Notes: generated by a model from the letters alone, not told the origin. Shown: positions 45,469 through 55,185, counted from the stretch's first letter. The stretch is DNA of 64,000 bases from Galbibacter kalidii (GCF_026241135.1 NZ_JAPFGA010000005.1:62001-126000); one strand, 5' to 3'. Made by a program: numbers and translations.

Positions 45469-46662
45469 TTATGCATAAAAATGAAAAGCAATCGCGAATG
45501 CTATCACACTAATGATAATCCCTGTCATAAAAATGGTATATGTGATCCTTAAAATTTTATATTTTCTATGGAGTACTAACCCTAAAAAATATAAATCTTT
45601 TGTCAATGATCCATATAAATAATCGCGGTCTTTCATCATTTCGTTCATTGCCCATTCAAAATCGTTCAATTTCATTTTATGAAAGTTTCCAAAAAAGATT
45701 AGGTTCACCTTTTTATTGGCTACATCTTGTTTTGTAAATTCACCTTGGGTAACGTTTGGTCGGGTAGCTGCAATCGATAAAACAATAGACACAACCGTAA
45801 AAATCACAAAAACTACGGTGGGGTAAATAAGGTATGAGTTTGAAGGATTGTCGAGTTTTGGAATTAAATTAGCCAGAACTAAAGAGACGATAATCGCGTT
45901 TACCGATAGCAATATGTTTGCTTTGGTATCTGCAATGTTACTCAGTGTGATGTGGTTGCGCAAAGCTACACGAAACATGGTTTCGATTCCTCTTTCCGGT
46001 AATTTGACTTTCTTTTTTTTAAAAGCAAATTCCTCTTTTTTACGTTCTAGCTTATCTTTTTGCTGAAGGAGTTTATTTTCCTTTTTTATCAATTGGGCCA
46101 AGTTTCTACTCTTGACCTTTCCCCAGTGGGTTAAAGCATAACGTGTGTAGAATCGGTGTTGGTTTGCTAAAAAATTGATGTTTTCTGAAAGCCATTCAGA
46201 ATCGTCGATCTCTTTGTTTTGTGTCAGTTCGATCTCTTTTCTGAGGAGTTCAGTAAACTCGCTATAGTTTTCGCTGCCTACATGAGCACAATCGGCATCA
46301 CAAATAATCTGCTCCAATTCATTTTGGGGCTCATACCCCATTTTGGTGGATAAAATTAATTTGCGCACCACTTCAATGGTGGTATCAGGAACATTTTTTT
46401 CTTTCAAAAAATTAACCGCCAATTTCGCGCTCTCTTTTTCATGGTCGGTCTTCACTTTTGAATATCCCATGTCATGAAACCAAGCTGCCAACAACAATTC
46501 CTGAGCTTGTTCGTCGCCAATCTGCATAGCCTCAATAAGTTCCTGCGCCTTTTCTACCACGTGTATAATGTGCGACAGGTTATGGTACACGAACGACTTA
46601 TCGAGATTTTCATTCAAATATTGAACAACATATTTTTCAGCTTCTTCTACGAGGGTATTCAT
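45469..46662 (-). CDS. HD domain protein fused to a Pycsar-effector-like (PycTM/DUF5706) membrane domain
   Basis: A 397-residue fusion. The N-terminal HD hydrolase domain has His27/His31 in YHNLSHIIH, the HD pair at 63-64 in AAWFHDMGY and Asp122/124 in ICDADCAHV. After a Lys-rich coil (about 190-220) comes the PycTM domain, with FRVALRNHITLSNIADTKAN and two membrane spans (about 243-268 and 278-302); another span is at the C-terminus. PycTM proteins are effectors of cyclic-pyrimidine (Pycsar) anti-phage systems, while an HD domain often breaks down nucleotides. No pyrimidine cyclase is in the window. Confidence 0.85.
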   Translation of the reverse strand: MNTLVEEAEKYVVQYLNENLDKSFVYHNLSHIIHVVEKAQELIEAMQIGDEQAQELLLAAWFHDMGYSKVKTDHEKESAKLAVNFLKEKNVPDTTIEVVRKLILSTKMGYEPQNELEQIICDADCAHVGSENYSEFTELLRKEIELTQNKEIDDSEWLSENINFLANQHRFYTRYALTHWGKVKSRNLAQLIKKENKLLQQKDKLERKKEEFAFKKKKVKLPERGIETMFRVALRNHITLSNIADTKANILLSVNAIIVSLVLANLIPKLDNPSNSYLIYPTVVFVIFTVVSIVLSIAATRPNVTQGEFTKQDVANKKVNLIFFGNFHKMKLNDFEWAMNEMMKDRDYLYGSLTKDLYFLGLVLHRKYKILRITYTIFMTGIIISVIAFAIAFHFYA

Positions 46663-46689
46663 ATAGATGTTACTTATTTAGAATCTTAA

Positions 46690-46780
46690 TATTTCCCGTA
46701 TGCATGCACCGGGATTACCTATCTACCTCTTCCGCCCAGGGCGGATCAAAACTGCCATCTTCGGCAGTTCCGGGTGAGGA
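46690..46780. repeat. Dispersed repeat containing TTCCGCC...GGCGGATC hairpin
   Basis: It matches the element at 9371-9480 in order and sequence (ATTTCCCG, CTACCTCTTCCGCC, GGCGGATCA, AACTGCCAT, GGCAGTTCCGGG). It lies between divergent genes. Confidence 0.8.
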
Positions 46781-46861
46781 AAATAAAATTACCAATATTA
46801 TTTTCAACATTATAAAAATAATGTTTTAATTTTAGTTGAAATAGAAATCAATAAGGCGAAT

Positions 46862-49800
46862 ATGTATAAATATTTTCCCATTACACTTATCATCTTTTTT
46901 TTCAGTTCATGTGCTACTTATCAACCTCAGTATAGTGAAAACACAGGGAGTCAGCTTTTTCCTGAAAGCAAGGAAATAGTCCATTCATTCTATCTGATAG
47001 GAGATGGAGGGAATTCGCCTATTGGAACTTCAACCAAAGCTTTGCAAACGTTAAACGAAGATTTGAACAAGGCTTCGGAAAACAGTACACTTCTTTTTCT
47101 GGGGGACAATATCTATCCAAAAGGTCTGCCAAAAAAAGATAATAAAGGGAGGGCTTTTGCCGAACATCAGCTTAATGAGCAAACGGCTGTCGCCAATGAC
47201 TATAAGGGGCAAAGTATTTTTATTCCCGGGAACCACGACTGGTATAGCGGACTAAAGGGTTTGAAAAGGCAAGAGAAATATGTTGAAGACAAATTGGGTA
47301 AAGATGCCTTTTTACCTGAAGATGGCTGTCCGCTGGAGCGTGTTAAAATAACGGATGATATTGTCCTGATAATTGTTGATTCAGAATGGTATCTCACCGA
47401 CTGGGATAAACATCCAACCATTAATGATGATTGTGAGATAAAAACCAGAGATAAATTCTTGGAAGAACTGGAAGGGGAGATAAAAAAGGCCCGTGGTAAG
47501 ACCACTGTTATTGCTTTGCATCATCCCATGTACAGTAATGGTCCACATGCGGGGCAATACTCTTTTATGAGTTATATGAAGCCACTTCCGGTGTTAGGCT
47601 CTTTAAAAAATCTGATTCGTAAAACAGGAGGGGTTGTGAATGTCGATATGCAAAACGCCCGGTATCGGGAACTGACAAATCATTTGACTACCTTGGCTCA
47701 ACAAAATGATAAAACCATCTTGGTTTCCGGTCACGAACACAATTTGCAATATCTTTTAGAGAACAATCTTCCACAGATAATAAGCGGTTCTGGTTCAAAA
47801 CTAACTGCGACCAGAAATCAAAATAACGGAAAATTCTCATACGGAGCTCCAGGATACGCCAGACTGGATGTGTTTACCGATGGTTCTTCTTTTGTTCGTT
47901 TCTATACGGCCAAGGATCATAAGGTAGTATTTCAAACTGAAATATTCCAACAAGAGGAACCGCGTTCGCAAAGCTATCCTGATGAATTCCCGGAACAGCA
48001 AATGGCAGGGGTTTATACTAAAGAAGAGACGACAAAAGGAGGTTTGCACAAATTGTTATGGGGAGAACGCTACAGAAACTATTACAGTACAAAAATTAAA
48101 GCTCCAACAGTAGACCTCGATTCCTTGCTCGGTGGGTTGACACCCGTTAGAAAAGGAGGGGGGCATCAATCAAAAACCCTTAGGTTGGAAGATGACGAAG
48201 GACGTGAATACATGATGCGTGCCCTCAGAAAACAAGCGATTCAATATCTGCAGACGGGTGTTTTTAAAGACCAGTATATTGAAGATGAATTTAAGGATAC
48301 CTATACAGAAGACCTTGTCCTGGATGTGTTTACCGGAGCTTATCCCTATGCGCCTTTTGCTTTGACGCCTTTGTCGGAAGCTATCGGTGTATATCACACC
48401 AAGCCTGAATTGTATTATGTGCCGAAACAAAACGCCCTTGGTGGCTTTAATGATGATTTTGGTAACGAACTCTATATGATTGAAGAGCGCCCCGCCGACG
48501 GACATGGAGATAAATCTAATTTTGGTTTTTCCGATGAGATAGTGAGTACAGACGATATGTTTGAAGATGTGCTGAAAGACGAAGACAATATCGTGGATGA
48601 AAAAGCCTATATCAGGGCAAGGCTTTTTGATATGCTCATCGGGGATTGGGACAGGCACGAAGATCAATGGAGGTGGGCTGTCTTTGAAGAAGATGGTCAA
48701 ACAATATACCGTCCTGTTCCCAGAGATCGGGATCAGGCTTTTTCTGTGATGTCTGATGGTTTGTTGATGGGGATTGGAAATCTTTTATTTCCTTCAACAC
48801 GTTTGTTGGAAGCTTATGATAAAGATTTAAAAAGACCTGAATGGTTCAATACCGAACCTTATCCGCTTGATTTGTTTATCATCGATCAAGCTGGGAAAGA
48901 TATTTGGGATGATGAGGTGAAGCACATCCAAACCCATATTACAGATAGTGTTATTGAAAAGGCTTTTAGCAATATTCCTGAGGAATTAAAAGATGAGACC
49001 ATCGATGAGATCAAACAAAAATTAAAAGGAAGACGGGATCGTTTGCCATCTATTTCTGATGCCTATTTTGCTCATATTAACAAGTTTTCAATTGTAAAGG
49101 GAACGAATAAAGACGATTGGTTCGACATAGAACGCTTGCCAAACGGAAAAACAGAAATCACTGCCTTCAGAATAAAAAAAGGGGAGAAGAGCGATGTTTT
49201 CTTCCACAGGATTTTCTCCAAAAAAGAAACCAAAGAGATATGGGTGTATGCCCTGGATGACGATGATGTCTTTCATGTTTTCGGTCAGGGGAGTGATCCG
49301 ATCAAAATACGTCTCGTTGGCGGACAAAATAACGATACCTATAATATCATAAACGGAAAGCGCCTTAGGTTTTATGATTATAAATCCAAAAAAAATGATG
49401 TGGTAAGCGGGAAGCAACACGGGAGACTAACAGACAATTATAAAATCAATGTATATAACCATAAAAAGGTAAAAAAGAAAGTCAATCAAATACTGCCGGC
49501 TATTGGTTATAACCCGGATGACGGGGTGAAACTCGGAGTTCAAAACATACACACGCGACATGGTTTTAAACAGAATCCGTTTACTGCCAGACACGCTATT
49601 TCCGCAGCTTATTATTTTGCTACAAGTGGATATGACCTTATGTATAAAGGAGAGTTTGCTAATATAGTTGGGGCTGCCAACCTAGCCGTTGATCTTCGGT
49701 TTACCAGTCCGAATTATGCAGTGAATTTCTTTGGATTTGGAAATGAATCTGTAAATCCAAACGATGTAGACGACGACTTGTTTGATATGGATTACAACCG

Positions 49801-50527
49801 TGTGAGGCTGAAAACTTTTCTGGCGGCTCCTTCTTTGGTGTGGAGAGGGGATTATGGCAGTAGGTTTCAAGTTGGAGCCTCGTATGAAACTAATCAGGTG
49901 GAACGAACAACCGGACGTTTTATAGCTACTTTTCCGGAGGAAGAAGGCTTTTTTAGCGCTCAGGACTTCTACGGAATTAATATGTCTTATCAATATAAAA
50001 ATCAGGATGATAAATCGTTTCCAACACTGGGGATGTTATTCAAGTTGGAAACCGGCTATAAAAACAGTATCAAAACATCCGATGGTTATGGTTATATCAT
50101 TCCCGAATTAGGGTTTGATTACAGATTGGTGCCGGAGGGACAGTTGGTGCTGGCTTCCAAACTTGCAGGTCAAGTTAATCTCGGTGATGATTTTGAATTT
50201 TATCAAGCGGCTCAACTTGGAGCCAATAGTGGACTCCGTGGTTATAGAAGAGAGCGCTTTACAGGGGATAAGTCGTTTGTGCAGTCAACAGACCTGAGAT
50301 GGAGTTTCAGTCGTTTAAAAACCGGACTCTTTCCGATTAATATAGGTCTTTATGGCGGATTTGACTATGGTCGGGTTTGGATGGATGATGATGTTTCTAA
50401 AAAATGGCATAATGCTGTAGGAGGCGGTGTTTTTATGTATAGCTTGCAAATGTTTTCCGGCAACCTATCCGTTTTCAACAGTACCGAAGGATTTCGGTTT
50501 GCTTTCAGGCTCGGGTTTGATTTTTGA
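46862..50527 (+). CDS. Metallophosphoesterase / kinase-like / Omp85-type barrel fusion lipoprotein
   Basis: A 1221-residue protein in three parts. A lipobox (FFFSSC) leads to a calcineurin-like phosphoesterase (about 40-340) with LIGDGG, FLGDNIYPKG, GNHDWY, HHPMYSNG and SGHEHN. The middle (about 400-860) begins KTLRLEDDEGREYMMRALRK and has LIGDWDRHEDQW at about 592-603, then YRPVPRDRDQAF, resembling the catalytic and metal loops of FAM20C- or HipA-like kinases. The C-terminal part (about 880-1221) is an Omp85/BamA-like beta-barrel with GLRGYRRERF and a final Phe. It should be in the outer membrane; substrates are unknown. Confidence 0.8.
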   Translation: MYKYFPITLIIFFFSSCATYQPQYSENTGSQLFPESKEIVHSFYLIGDGGNSPIGTSTKALQTLNEDLNKASENSTLLFLGDNIYPKGLPKKDNKGRAFAEHQLNEQTAVANDYKGQSIFIPGNHDWYSGLKGLKRQEKYVEDKLGKDAFLPEDGCPLERVKITDDIVLIIVDSEWYLTDWDKHPTINDDCEIKTRDKFLEELEGEIKKARGKTTVIALHHPMYSNGPHAGQYSFMSYMKPLPVLGSLKNLIRKTGGVVNVDMQNARYRELTNHLTTLAQQNDKTILVSGHEHNLQYLLENNLPQIISGSGSKLTATRNQNNGKFSYGAPGYARLDVFTDGSSFVRFYTAKDHKVVFQTEIFQQEEPRSQSYPDEFPEQQMAGVYTKEETTKGGLHKLLWGERYRNYYSTKIKAPTVDLDSLLGGLTPVRKGGGHQSKTLRLEDDEGREYMMRALRKQAIQYLQTGVFKDQYIEDEFKDTYTEDLVLDVFTGAYPYAPFALTPLSEAIGVYHTKPELYYVPKQNALGGFNDDFGNELYMIEERPADGHGDKSNFGFSDEIVSTDDMFEDVLKDEDNIVDEKAYIRARLFDMLIGDWDRHEDQWRWAVFEEDGQTIYRPVPRDRDQAFSVMSDGLLMGIGNLLFPSTRLLEAYDKDLKRPEWFNTEPYPLDLFIIDQAGKDIWDDEVKHIQTHITDSVIEKAFSNIPEELKDETIDEIKQKLKGRRDRLPSISDAYFAHINKFSIVKGTNKDDWFDIERLPNGKTEITAFRIKKGEKSDVFFHRIFSKKETKEIWVYALDDDDVFHVFGQGSDPIKIRLVGGQNNDTYNIINGKRLRFYDYKSKKNDVVSGKQHGRLTDNYKINVYNHKKVKKKVNQILPAIGYNPDDGVKLGVQNIHTRHGFKQNPFTARHAISAAYYFATSGYDLMYKGEFANIVGAANLAVDLRFTSPNYAVNFFGFGNESVNPNDVDDDLFDMDYNRVRLKTFLAAPSLVWRGDYGSRFQVGASYETNQVERTTGRFIATFPEEEGFFSAQDFYGINMSYQYKNQDDKSFPTLGMLFKLETGYKNSIKTSDGYGYIIPELGFDYRLVPEGQLVLASKLAGQVNLGDDFEFYQAAQLGANSGLRGYRRERFTGDKSFVQSTDLRWSFSRLKTGLFPINIGLYGGFDYGRVWMDDDVSKKWHNAVGGGVFMYSLQMFSGNLSVFNSTEGFRFAFRLGFDF

Positions 50528-51049
50528 TACCCTTGATTACTTTACAACCGTAGCCTCAAGCTCACGAGGTATTAGGCTGAAAACTAATAGCGTCCAAAAC
50601 GTTTTTATTGAATTTTTTAAACATACTGAATCTGCTGAGGTTTAGATGAAATTTCAACGTTTGTGGTTTGGTTCGGGCCTACGATAAAAATATTGAAAAT
50701 CAAGGAAGCAGCGGTGGGTTAAAGATAAAAATCTGTCTGAGTTCCGCCCGAAGGCGGAATGAGTTATTTTTATCTGTGGCTGGGGATTCCGTAGTATTTT
50801 CTTATGTTTTTATCGTTAGCCTAGATTTTTTTGGTTCGTTTTTTCATCAATGGAAAAAATGAACAGATAAAAATTTATTTAGGACAGAATTGGCTGAAAA
50901 CCTAAATAACATTTCGTCGCAAGCCTATCTACCGATAGGTAGGAGTCGGAACTCCCGATAGTTAATCGGGATTGGGATATCAAATCTCACTTAATAAGCA
51001 AAAAGCTCTGTTGTTGAAGAGGTGAGAGGTGACCTTGTTCTTAAAAGGG
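50528..51049. repeat. Long imperfect palindrome in a gap of 522 bases
   Basis: From about 50677 to 50822 the two halves can pair imperfectly over some 70 bases, with matching parts CGATAAAAA, AGATAAAAAT and TTCCGCC. The centre is a CCGCCCGAAGGCGG hairpin. At 50921-50968 a further set of short inverted words (CTATCTACCGATAGGTAG, ACTCCCGATAGTTAATCGGG) occurs. No gene is visible. Confidence 0.6.
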
Positions 51050-53218
51050 TTAAAAATCAAACCTGTAATTCATCTTAAAAGCCACGCCCCAATTAGTCCG
51101 GGAAATAGCATCGCTATAATTATCGGTAACCACCAAATAAATATACGAAAGTGGTTTATATTCCCATTGCAATCTGCTATTGATATTGAAATTGTCTACT
51201 TGGGTACTGTACTGAACATAGGTGGTCCAGTTTAGGCGGTTATTGAAAAACACTTCTCCCGTAAAACGTGCCAAATGAAAGGTTTTATTTCCTAATTCAT
51301 TTAAATCCAGTGAATTGATTTCGTATGAAGCTTCCAGATTGGCAAAAGGTAATAACCGATAGGTCAGGCTGGCAAATGCCGCTGAATTTTTTCCACTATA
51401 ATATTCCCCGTGGTGGACGTATCCTCTATAAACAAACTTTTTGTTGGTTACCGAATTGTACCCTAGTCTACCCCTGAAGAATTGATATGTGTCAGGCATT
51501 AAAACATTGCCATTTCTTAAGGGATCAAAGGCGTACTTCAGGTTTATATAATCGTGATAAGCACTGAAATAAACAGCGGACAGGTCCTTAAAAAAAACGG
51601 CAGTATTGTAAAAGGTAGAAGACTGTGTCACCGTTCCGTCGTCATCCCAATAGGTGTCGTTTAAAAAATTAACATAGCGATAGGAATTAACAGTCTTCGA
51701 ATTTTCAGGATATTTGGTCAGCACAGCTCCGGTTGAAAATTGGGTATATCCCTCACGTACCACCACATCGTTTAAAGCATCGTAATTATTTAACCGGGGG
51801 ATAAAGCCCGCATCTGCTAGATAGTTTTTGCCAACATTCTTTACCGAAGCATTCCAAGAAGCCCCTCGCTTGTTGTACCAAATTTCGGCATTGTAGAAGC
51901 CGTTGTCTTTTGAAACACCATCGTTAAAACTCTTTGCGTAATTTACCAAGCCGGTCCACTTGTTGTTGCTCGATTTGTAGTTGAGATTAACGCCTGTTAC
52001 CCGGTTGTACTCATCTATAAAATTAAATTTATCGGTTTCCTGCCTGTTGATTAAAAAACCGGTAGCCGTAAAGTTTTTGGAGAGTTGGTGTTCTGCAACC
52101 AAAGCACTATAATTTTGAGATGCGACGGCTCCCTCTTCTTCCGTTTGTACATTTAAGACTCCTAATCGTGTTTTTGGCGAAATATTCCCGGATAACTTCA
52201 AGCCGAATTGAATATCGGTACCGGCACCTATCTGTCTCGAATAAAAGGGGTTGACTTCATCGGTGCCTAAATTTGAGAACAGGTCTGAATTTTCTAAAAA
52301 GAAATTGCGCCGTTCGGGGAAGAAGACGGCAAAACGCGTTAAATTGGTCACCTGCTGATCCACATCTATTTGGGAAAAATCCGGGTTTACGGTGGCGTCC
52401 AGTTTTAATGAGGAGTTCAGGTTGTACTGCACATCCAAACTTGGTTTTACCGTGGTTGTTTCGGTATCATTTACCACATCATTTTGATGGTTTACAGTAA
52501 CCGATGGCGTTACCGCAAAGCGGGAAGCGGAGATATCGGGTAAATTTTCCACCTCAAATGCTTCGGTAAACCGAAGGTCGAAAAGCCTATAATTTCGTTT
52601 TACATTTTTAAAAATGGTCCACGAATTGTTCTTGATATCCCGCACATAAAACTGTATCCCGAAAACAGGATTGTTTTTATTGTAATTCAATGCTTTTAGC
52701 GGGATTTCCATTTCATATTTCTTTAAATTTCCTGCTGTGGAAGTGTTGGTTTTCCAAACAACATTCCAACTGGTATTTATGCCATAGCTGTCGCCGTCGC
52801 CCACACGCTCTATCAGTCCATCCACCTGTGCATTGCCCGCATTAACTGCAAAATAGTAGGCATTTTGTCGCTGGTTTTGTGTATCCAGAATAAGCACAAA
52901 CGCATCACTGAAACCTATTGAGTTATCCCTTTTTAAGGAACTTATCTGCGTTTTTAAAGTACTGTCCTTATAAATTGCGCTGATATACAAATACTCCCCA
53001 TTGTGAAACAATTTTACCGACGTTTGATTTTCGGCCAGGCCTTCATCGGTAGGGAGGTGATTGTAAAACCCGGTATATTCCGGTAATTGTTGCCAGACAG
53101 ATTCGTTGAGATTCCCGTCTATTGTAATAGGACTGTCAGAAAATGGGATTGTAGCGGTGTTTTGTGCATACCCGAAAAACATAATACAGCCCGAGAAAAA
53201 TGTCAAAAAAAGCCTCAT
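51050..53218 (-). CDS. DUF5916 outer-membrane protein with N-terminal CBM9-like domain
   Basis: A 722-residue exported protein with a signal peptide (FFSGCIMFFGYAQ). A carbohydrate-binding family 9-like domain follows (about 20-210; ITIDGNLNESVWQQLP, NAYYFAVNAGNAQVDGLI, EMEIPLKALNY). The rest is a DUF5916 domain with many beta-strands (FAVFFPERRNFFLENSDLF, FYSRQIGAGTDI) ending in an aromatic residue, like a barrel in the outer membrane. The ligand is unknown. It lies directly after an NTF2-like gene on the same strand. Confidence 0.88.
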   Translation of the reverse strand: MRLFLTFFSGCIMFFGYAQNTATIPFSDSPITIDGNLNESVWQQLPEYTGFYNHLPTDEGLAENQTSVKLFHNGEYLYISAIYKDSTLKTQISSLKRDNSIGFSDAFVLILDTQNQRQNAYYFAVNAGNAQVDGLIERVGDGDSYGINTSWNVVWKTNTSTAGNLKKYEMEIPLKALNYNKNNPVFGIQFYVRDIKNNSWTIFKNVKRNYRLFDLRFTEAFEVENLPDISASRFAVTPSVTVNHQNDVVNDTETTTVKPSLDVQYNLNSSLKLDATVNPDFSQIDVDQQVTNLTRFAVFFPERRNFFLENSDLFSNLGTDEVNPFYSRQIGAGTDIQFGLKLSGNISPKTRLGVLNVQTEEEGAVASQNYSALVAEHQLSKNFTATGFLINRQETDKFNFIDEYNRVTGVNLNYKSSNNKWTGLVNYAKSFNDGVSKDNGFYNAEIWYNKRGASWNASVKNVGKNYLADAGFIPRLNNYDALNDVVVREGYTQFSTGAVLTKYPENSKTVNSYRYVNFLNDTYWDDDGTVTQSSTFYNTAVFFKDLSAVYFSAYHDYINLKYAFDPLRNGNVLMPDTYQFFRGRLGYNSVTNKKFVYRGYVHHGEYYSGKNSAAFASLTYRLLPFANLEASYEINSLDLNELGNKTFHLARFTGEVFFNNRLNWTTYVQYSTQVDNFNINSRLQWEYKPLSYIYLVVTDNYSDAISRTNWGVAFKMNYRFDF

Positions 53219-53219
53219 T

Positions 53220-53822
53220 TTAGTTCGCTTGTTTTACAAGGGTTTGTGTAGCTGTCTTACTGATAATCTTCCAATCGTCCCCGATTTTCTTTAACAAAAA
53301 GAGGTCGATAAACCGCATTTTTCTTTCAGGGATTAAAATTTCGGCTATTGCCGTGGCAATATCACCCGTAATATCTATGTCCAAAATTTTTCCTCTTCTA
53401 CCATTGAATGTACCGGGAGTTCCCTTAAAAAAAGTTAGGTATTCTTTGGGGGTAAGCACTTTAAACTCCTTTTTAATAGTCAGGTATAAAGTCGCATTTT
53501 TGGCAAATGCGCTTTCCAGCATATCCAGCTTGTTGTACGAGCTGCCTTCTATATAACCTTGAAGTGTTTTTTCAATTAAATCCTTATCTGTATACGTATA
53601 GGTGGAAGTTTTGGGTGCATTTAAGCTTTCATAATAAAGCTTGCTGTCGCTCACAAAGCTTTTGTCATAGTTAATGACTTTCCGTTCATTCCTGTTGCCG
53701 TATATTCGTATCAGCAATTCTTGTTTTACGGCTTCAATACTGTCATTTTTATGGGTTTGGGAAATTCCTGTAGCAGGAAAACATAAGAGTGTGGCAAATA
53801 CTCCAAAAAATAAATGTTTCAT
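53220..53822 (-). CDS. NTF2-like (lumazine-binding type) secreted protein
   Basis: A 200-residue exported protein with a signal peptide (MKHLFFGVFATLLCFPATG). The C-terminal 130 residues have an NTF2-like fold: LIEKTLQGYIEGSSYNKLDMLESAFAKNATLYLT, IATAIAEILIPERKM and FIDLFLLKKIGDDWKIISK. The function is not known. The start at 53822 is set by the signal peptide. The palindrome at 53899-53914 lies 46 bases upstream of its candidate -7 box. The DUF5916 gene follows after one base, so they form one unit. Confidence 0.85.
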   Translation of the reverse strand: MKHLFFGVFATLLCFPATGISQTHKNDSIEAVKQELLIRIYGNRNERKVINYDKSFVSDSKLYYESLNAPKTSTYTYTDKDLIEKTLQGYIEGSSYNKLDMLESAFAKNATLYLTIKKEFKVLTPKEYLTFFKGTPGTFNGRRGKILDIDITGDIATAIAEILIPERKMRFIDLFLLKKIGDDWKIISKTATQTLVKQAN

Positions 53823-53845
53823 TTTGTTGATGTTTAAATTCCTAG

Positions 53846-53853
53846 CAAACATC
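53846..53853 (-). promoter_or_regulatory. Candidate -7 box of the NTF2/DUF5916 unit
   Basis: On the minus strand GATGTTTG matches TAnnTTTG except at the first base. It is exactly 46 bases from the palindrome at 53899-53914, the same distance as in two other units of this locus. Confidence 0.5.
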
Positions 53854-53898
53854 TTTAAACAAAATGAAAATGGTGTGTTAGGTTATAATGGAAGTGTA

Positions 53899-53914
53899 CA
53901 GATTTATAAATCTG
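53899..53914. promoter_or_regulatory. Palindromic operator candidate, copy 1
   Basis: CAGATTTATAAATCTG is a perfect 16-base palindrome, about 84 bases from the NTF2 start at 53822. Identical copies are at 55089-55104 and 58755-58770. Confidence 0.75.
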
Positions 53915-53993
53915 AATAAAAAAACGAGGAAATTGCTTTTTAAAAGCCACTTAAATTTTGCCGAATCAATACCTTTGTATTCAAAATACCTTT

Positions 53994-55052
53994 ATGGATC
54001 CGGAACATCAATTGTTGTTTTTCTTTAGTGCTATCGGTGCTTTTAATGGTCTCTTTTTGAGCATCTATTTTGCTTTTTTTGTAAAGCATAGAAATAAAGC
54101 AAATTACTTTCTTTCAGCATTGATGCTTGTTATTAGTGTGAGGATTATAAAATCTGTTTTTTTGTTTTTCTACCCTTCCATTTCAGAACTGTTTATACAT
54201 ATTGGATTAGTAGCTTGTGCACTTATAGGGCCATTTCTGTATCTATATGTAAAAAACACCACTTCCCGTAAAAACTACCGCAGCCGGCATTGGCTCTATC
54301 ATATTGTGCCCACGGTATTGGCTATGATAATAATTGAATATCTCTATCCATACAAACAGTACAGGTCATATTGGCTATTATCTGCTACATTCTCTATTGG
54401 CAAGTTTTTATACGCACAGTGGATCATTTATATCCTCCTTTCGGGAATCGTTATAAAAGATGCTTTTGCCTCCCTCATTAAAAAAGGGAAGAAACTAACC
54501 GATGAAGAGATCTGGCTCATTAGCCTGGTAGTCGGAGTAGCGATCATCTGGATTGCGTACAACACAACGGGATATATTTCCTATCTTGCAGGGGCTTTAT
54601 CCTTTTCTTTTATCTTTTACCTGATGCTGCTTCTCTGGTTTTTTAAACGGAAAAAGGCCACTCCTTTCTTTTTTGCCGTCCAGACCAAATATGCCAATAA
54701 GAGAATTGAAGCTGATGAAGTCACCGGAATTCTCTCCAGATTACATACACTCTTTGAACAAAATGGGCTTTACAAAAAACCGGATTTAAAACTGGCAGAT
54801 ATCGCTGATGAGTTGGACATACCTTCTCATCAGTTGTCGCAATGTTTAAATGATAATCTGGGCAAGGGCTTTTCAACTTATATCAATGAGTATCGGGTAA
54901 AAGAAGCAGAAAAAATGTTGGTCTCCAACCATCACCTAACCGTAGAGGGCATAGGATACGAATGCGGATTTTCTTCAAAATCCACATTTTATTCGGCTTT
55001 TAAAAACATAAAAGGCACTACTCCTGCCAAATTTAAGAAAGAAAACACTTAG
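53994..55052 (+). CDS. Membrane-anchored AraC family regulator, paralogue 1
   Basis: A 352-residue regulator with about seven N-terminal membrane spans (residues 8-220) and a C-terminal AraC-type helix-turn-helix domain (about 245-350; LADIADELDIPSHQLSQCLN, INEYRVKEAEKML, IGYECGFSSKSTFYSAFK). The signal is probably sensed in or near the membrane. The start at 53994 gives MDPEHQLLFFF and fits a -7 box TACCTTTG at 53970-53977. A second paralogue (57672-58718) has an almost identical DNA-binding part. Confidence 0.88.
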   Translation: MDPEHQLLFFFSAIGAFNGLFLSIYFAFFVKHRNKANYFLSALMLVISVRIIKSVFLFFYPSISELFIHIGLVACALIGPFLYLYVKNTTSRKNYRSRHWLYHIVPTVLAMIIIEYLYPYKQYRSYWLLSATFSIGKFLYAQWIIYILLSGIVIKDAFASLIKKGKKLTDEEIWLISLVVGVAIIWIAYNTTGYISYLAGALSFSFIFYLMLLLWFFKRKKATPFFFAVQTKYANKRIEADEVTGILSRLHTLFEQNGLYKKPDLKLADIADELDIPSHQLSQCLNDNLGKGFSTYINEYRVKEAEKMLVSNHHLTVEGIGYECGFSSKSTFYSAFKNIKGTTPAKFKKENT

Positions 55053-55088
55053 TGTTGTATCAGGTTAAGATACCTTGTCGTTTTTCTT

Positions 55089-55104
55089 CAGATTTATAAA
55101 TCTG
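55089..55104. promoter_or_regulatory. Palindromic operator candidate, copy 2
   Basis: The same 16-base palindrome CAGATTTATAAATCTG, 46 bases upstream of TAATGTTG (55150-55157), a -7-like box for the TonB-type gene starting at 55186. Confidence 0.75.
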
Positions 55105-55185
55105 TATTTCTTTTCCGCTATTTTTTGTCGCTTTTAATGAATGTAATAGTAATGTTGTTGCTCCAAAAAAAGCAAAGAATATACT

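Noticed and set aside
50677-50862. Short frame with hydrophobic residues after the fusion gene
   Set aside because: It reads through the long palindrome, has no family match I recognise, and is best seen as repeat DNA.
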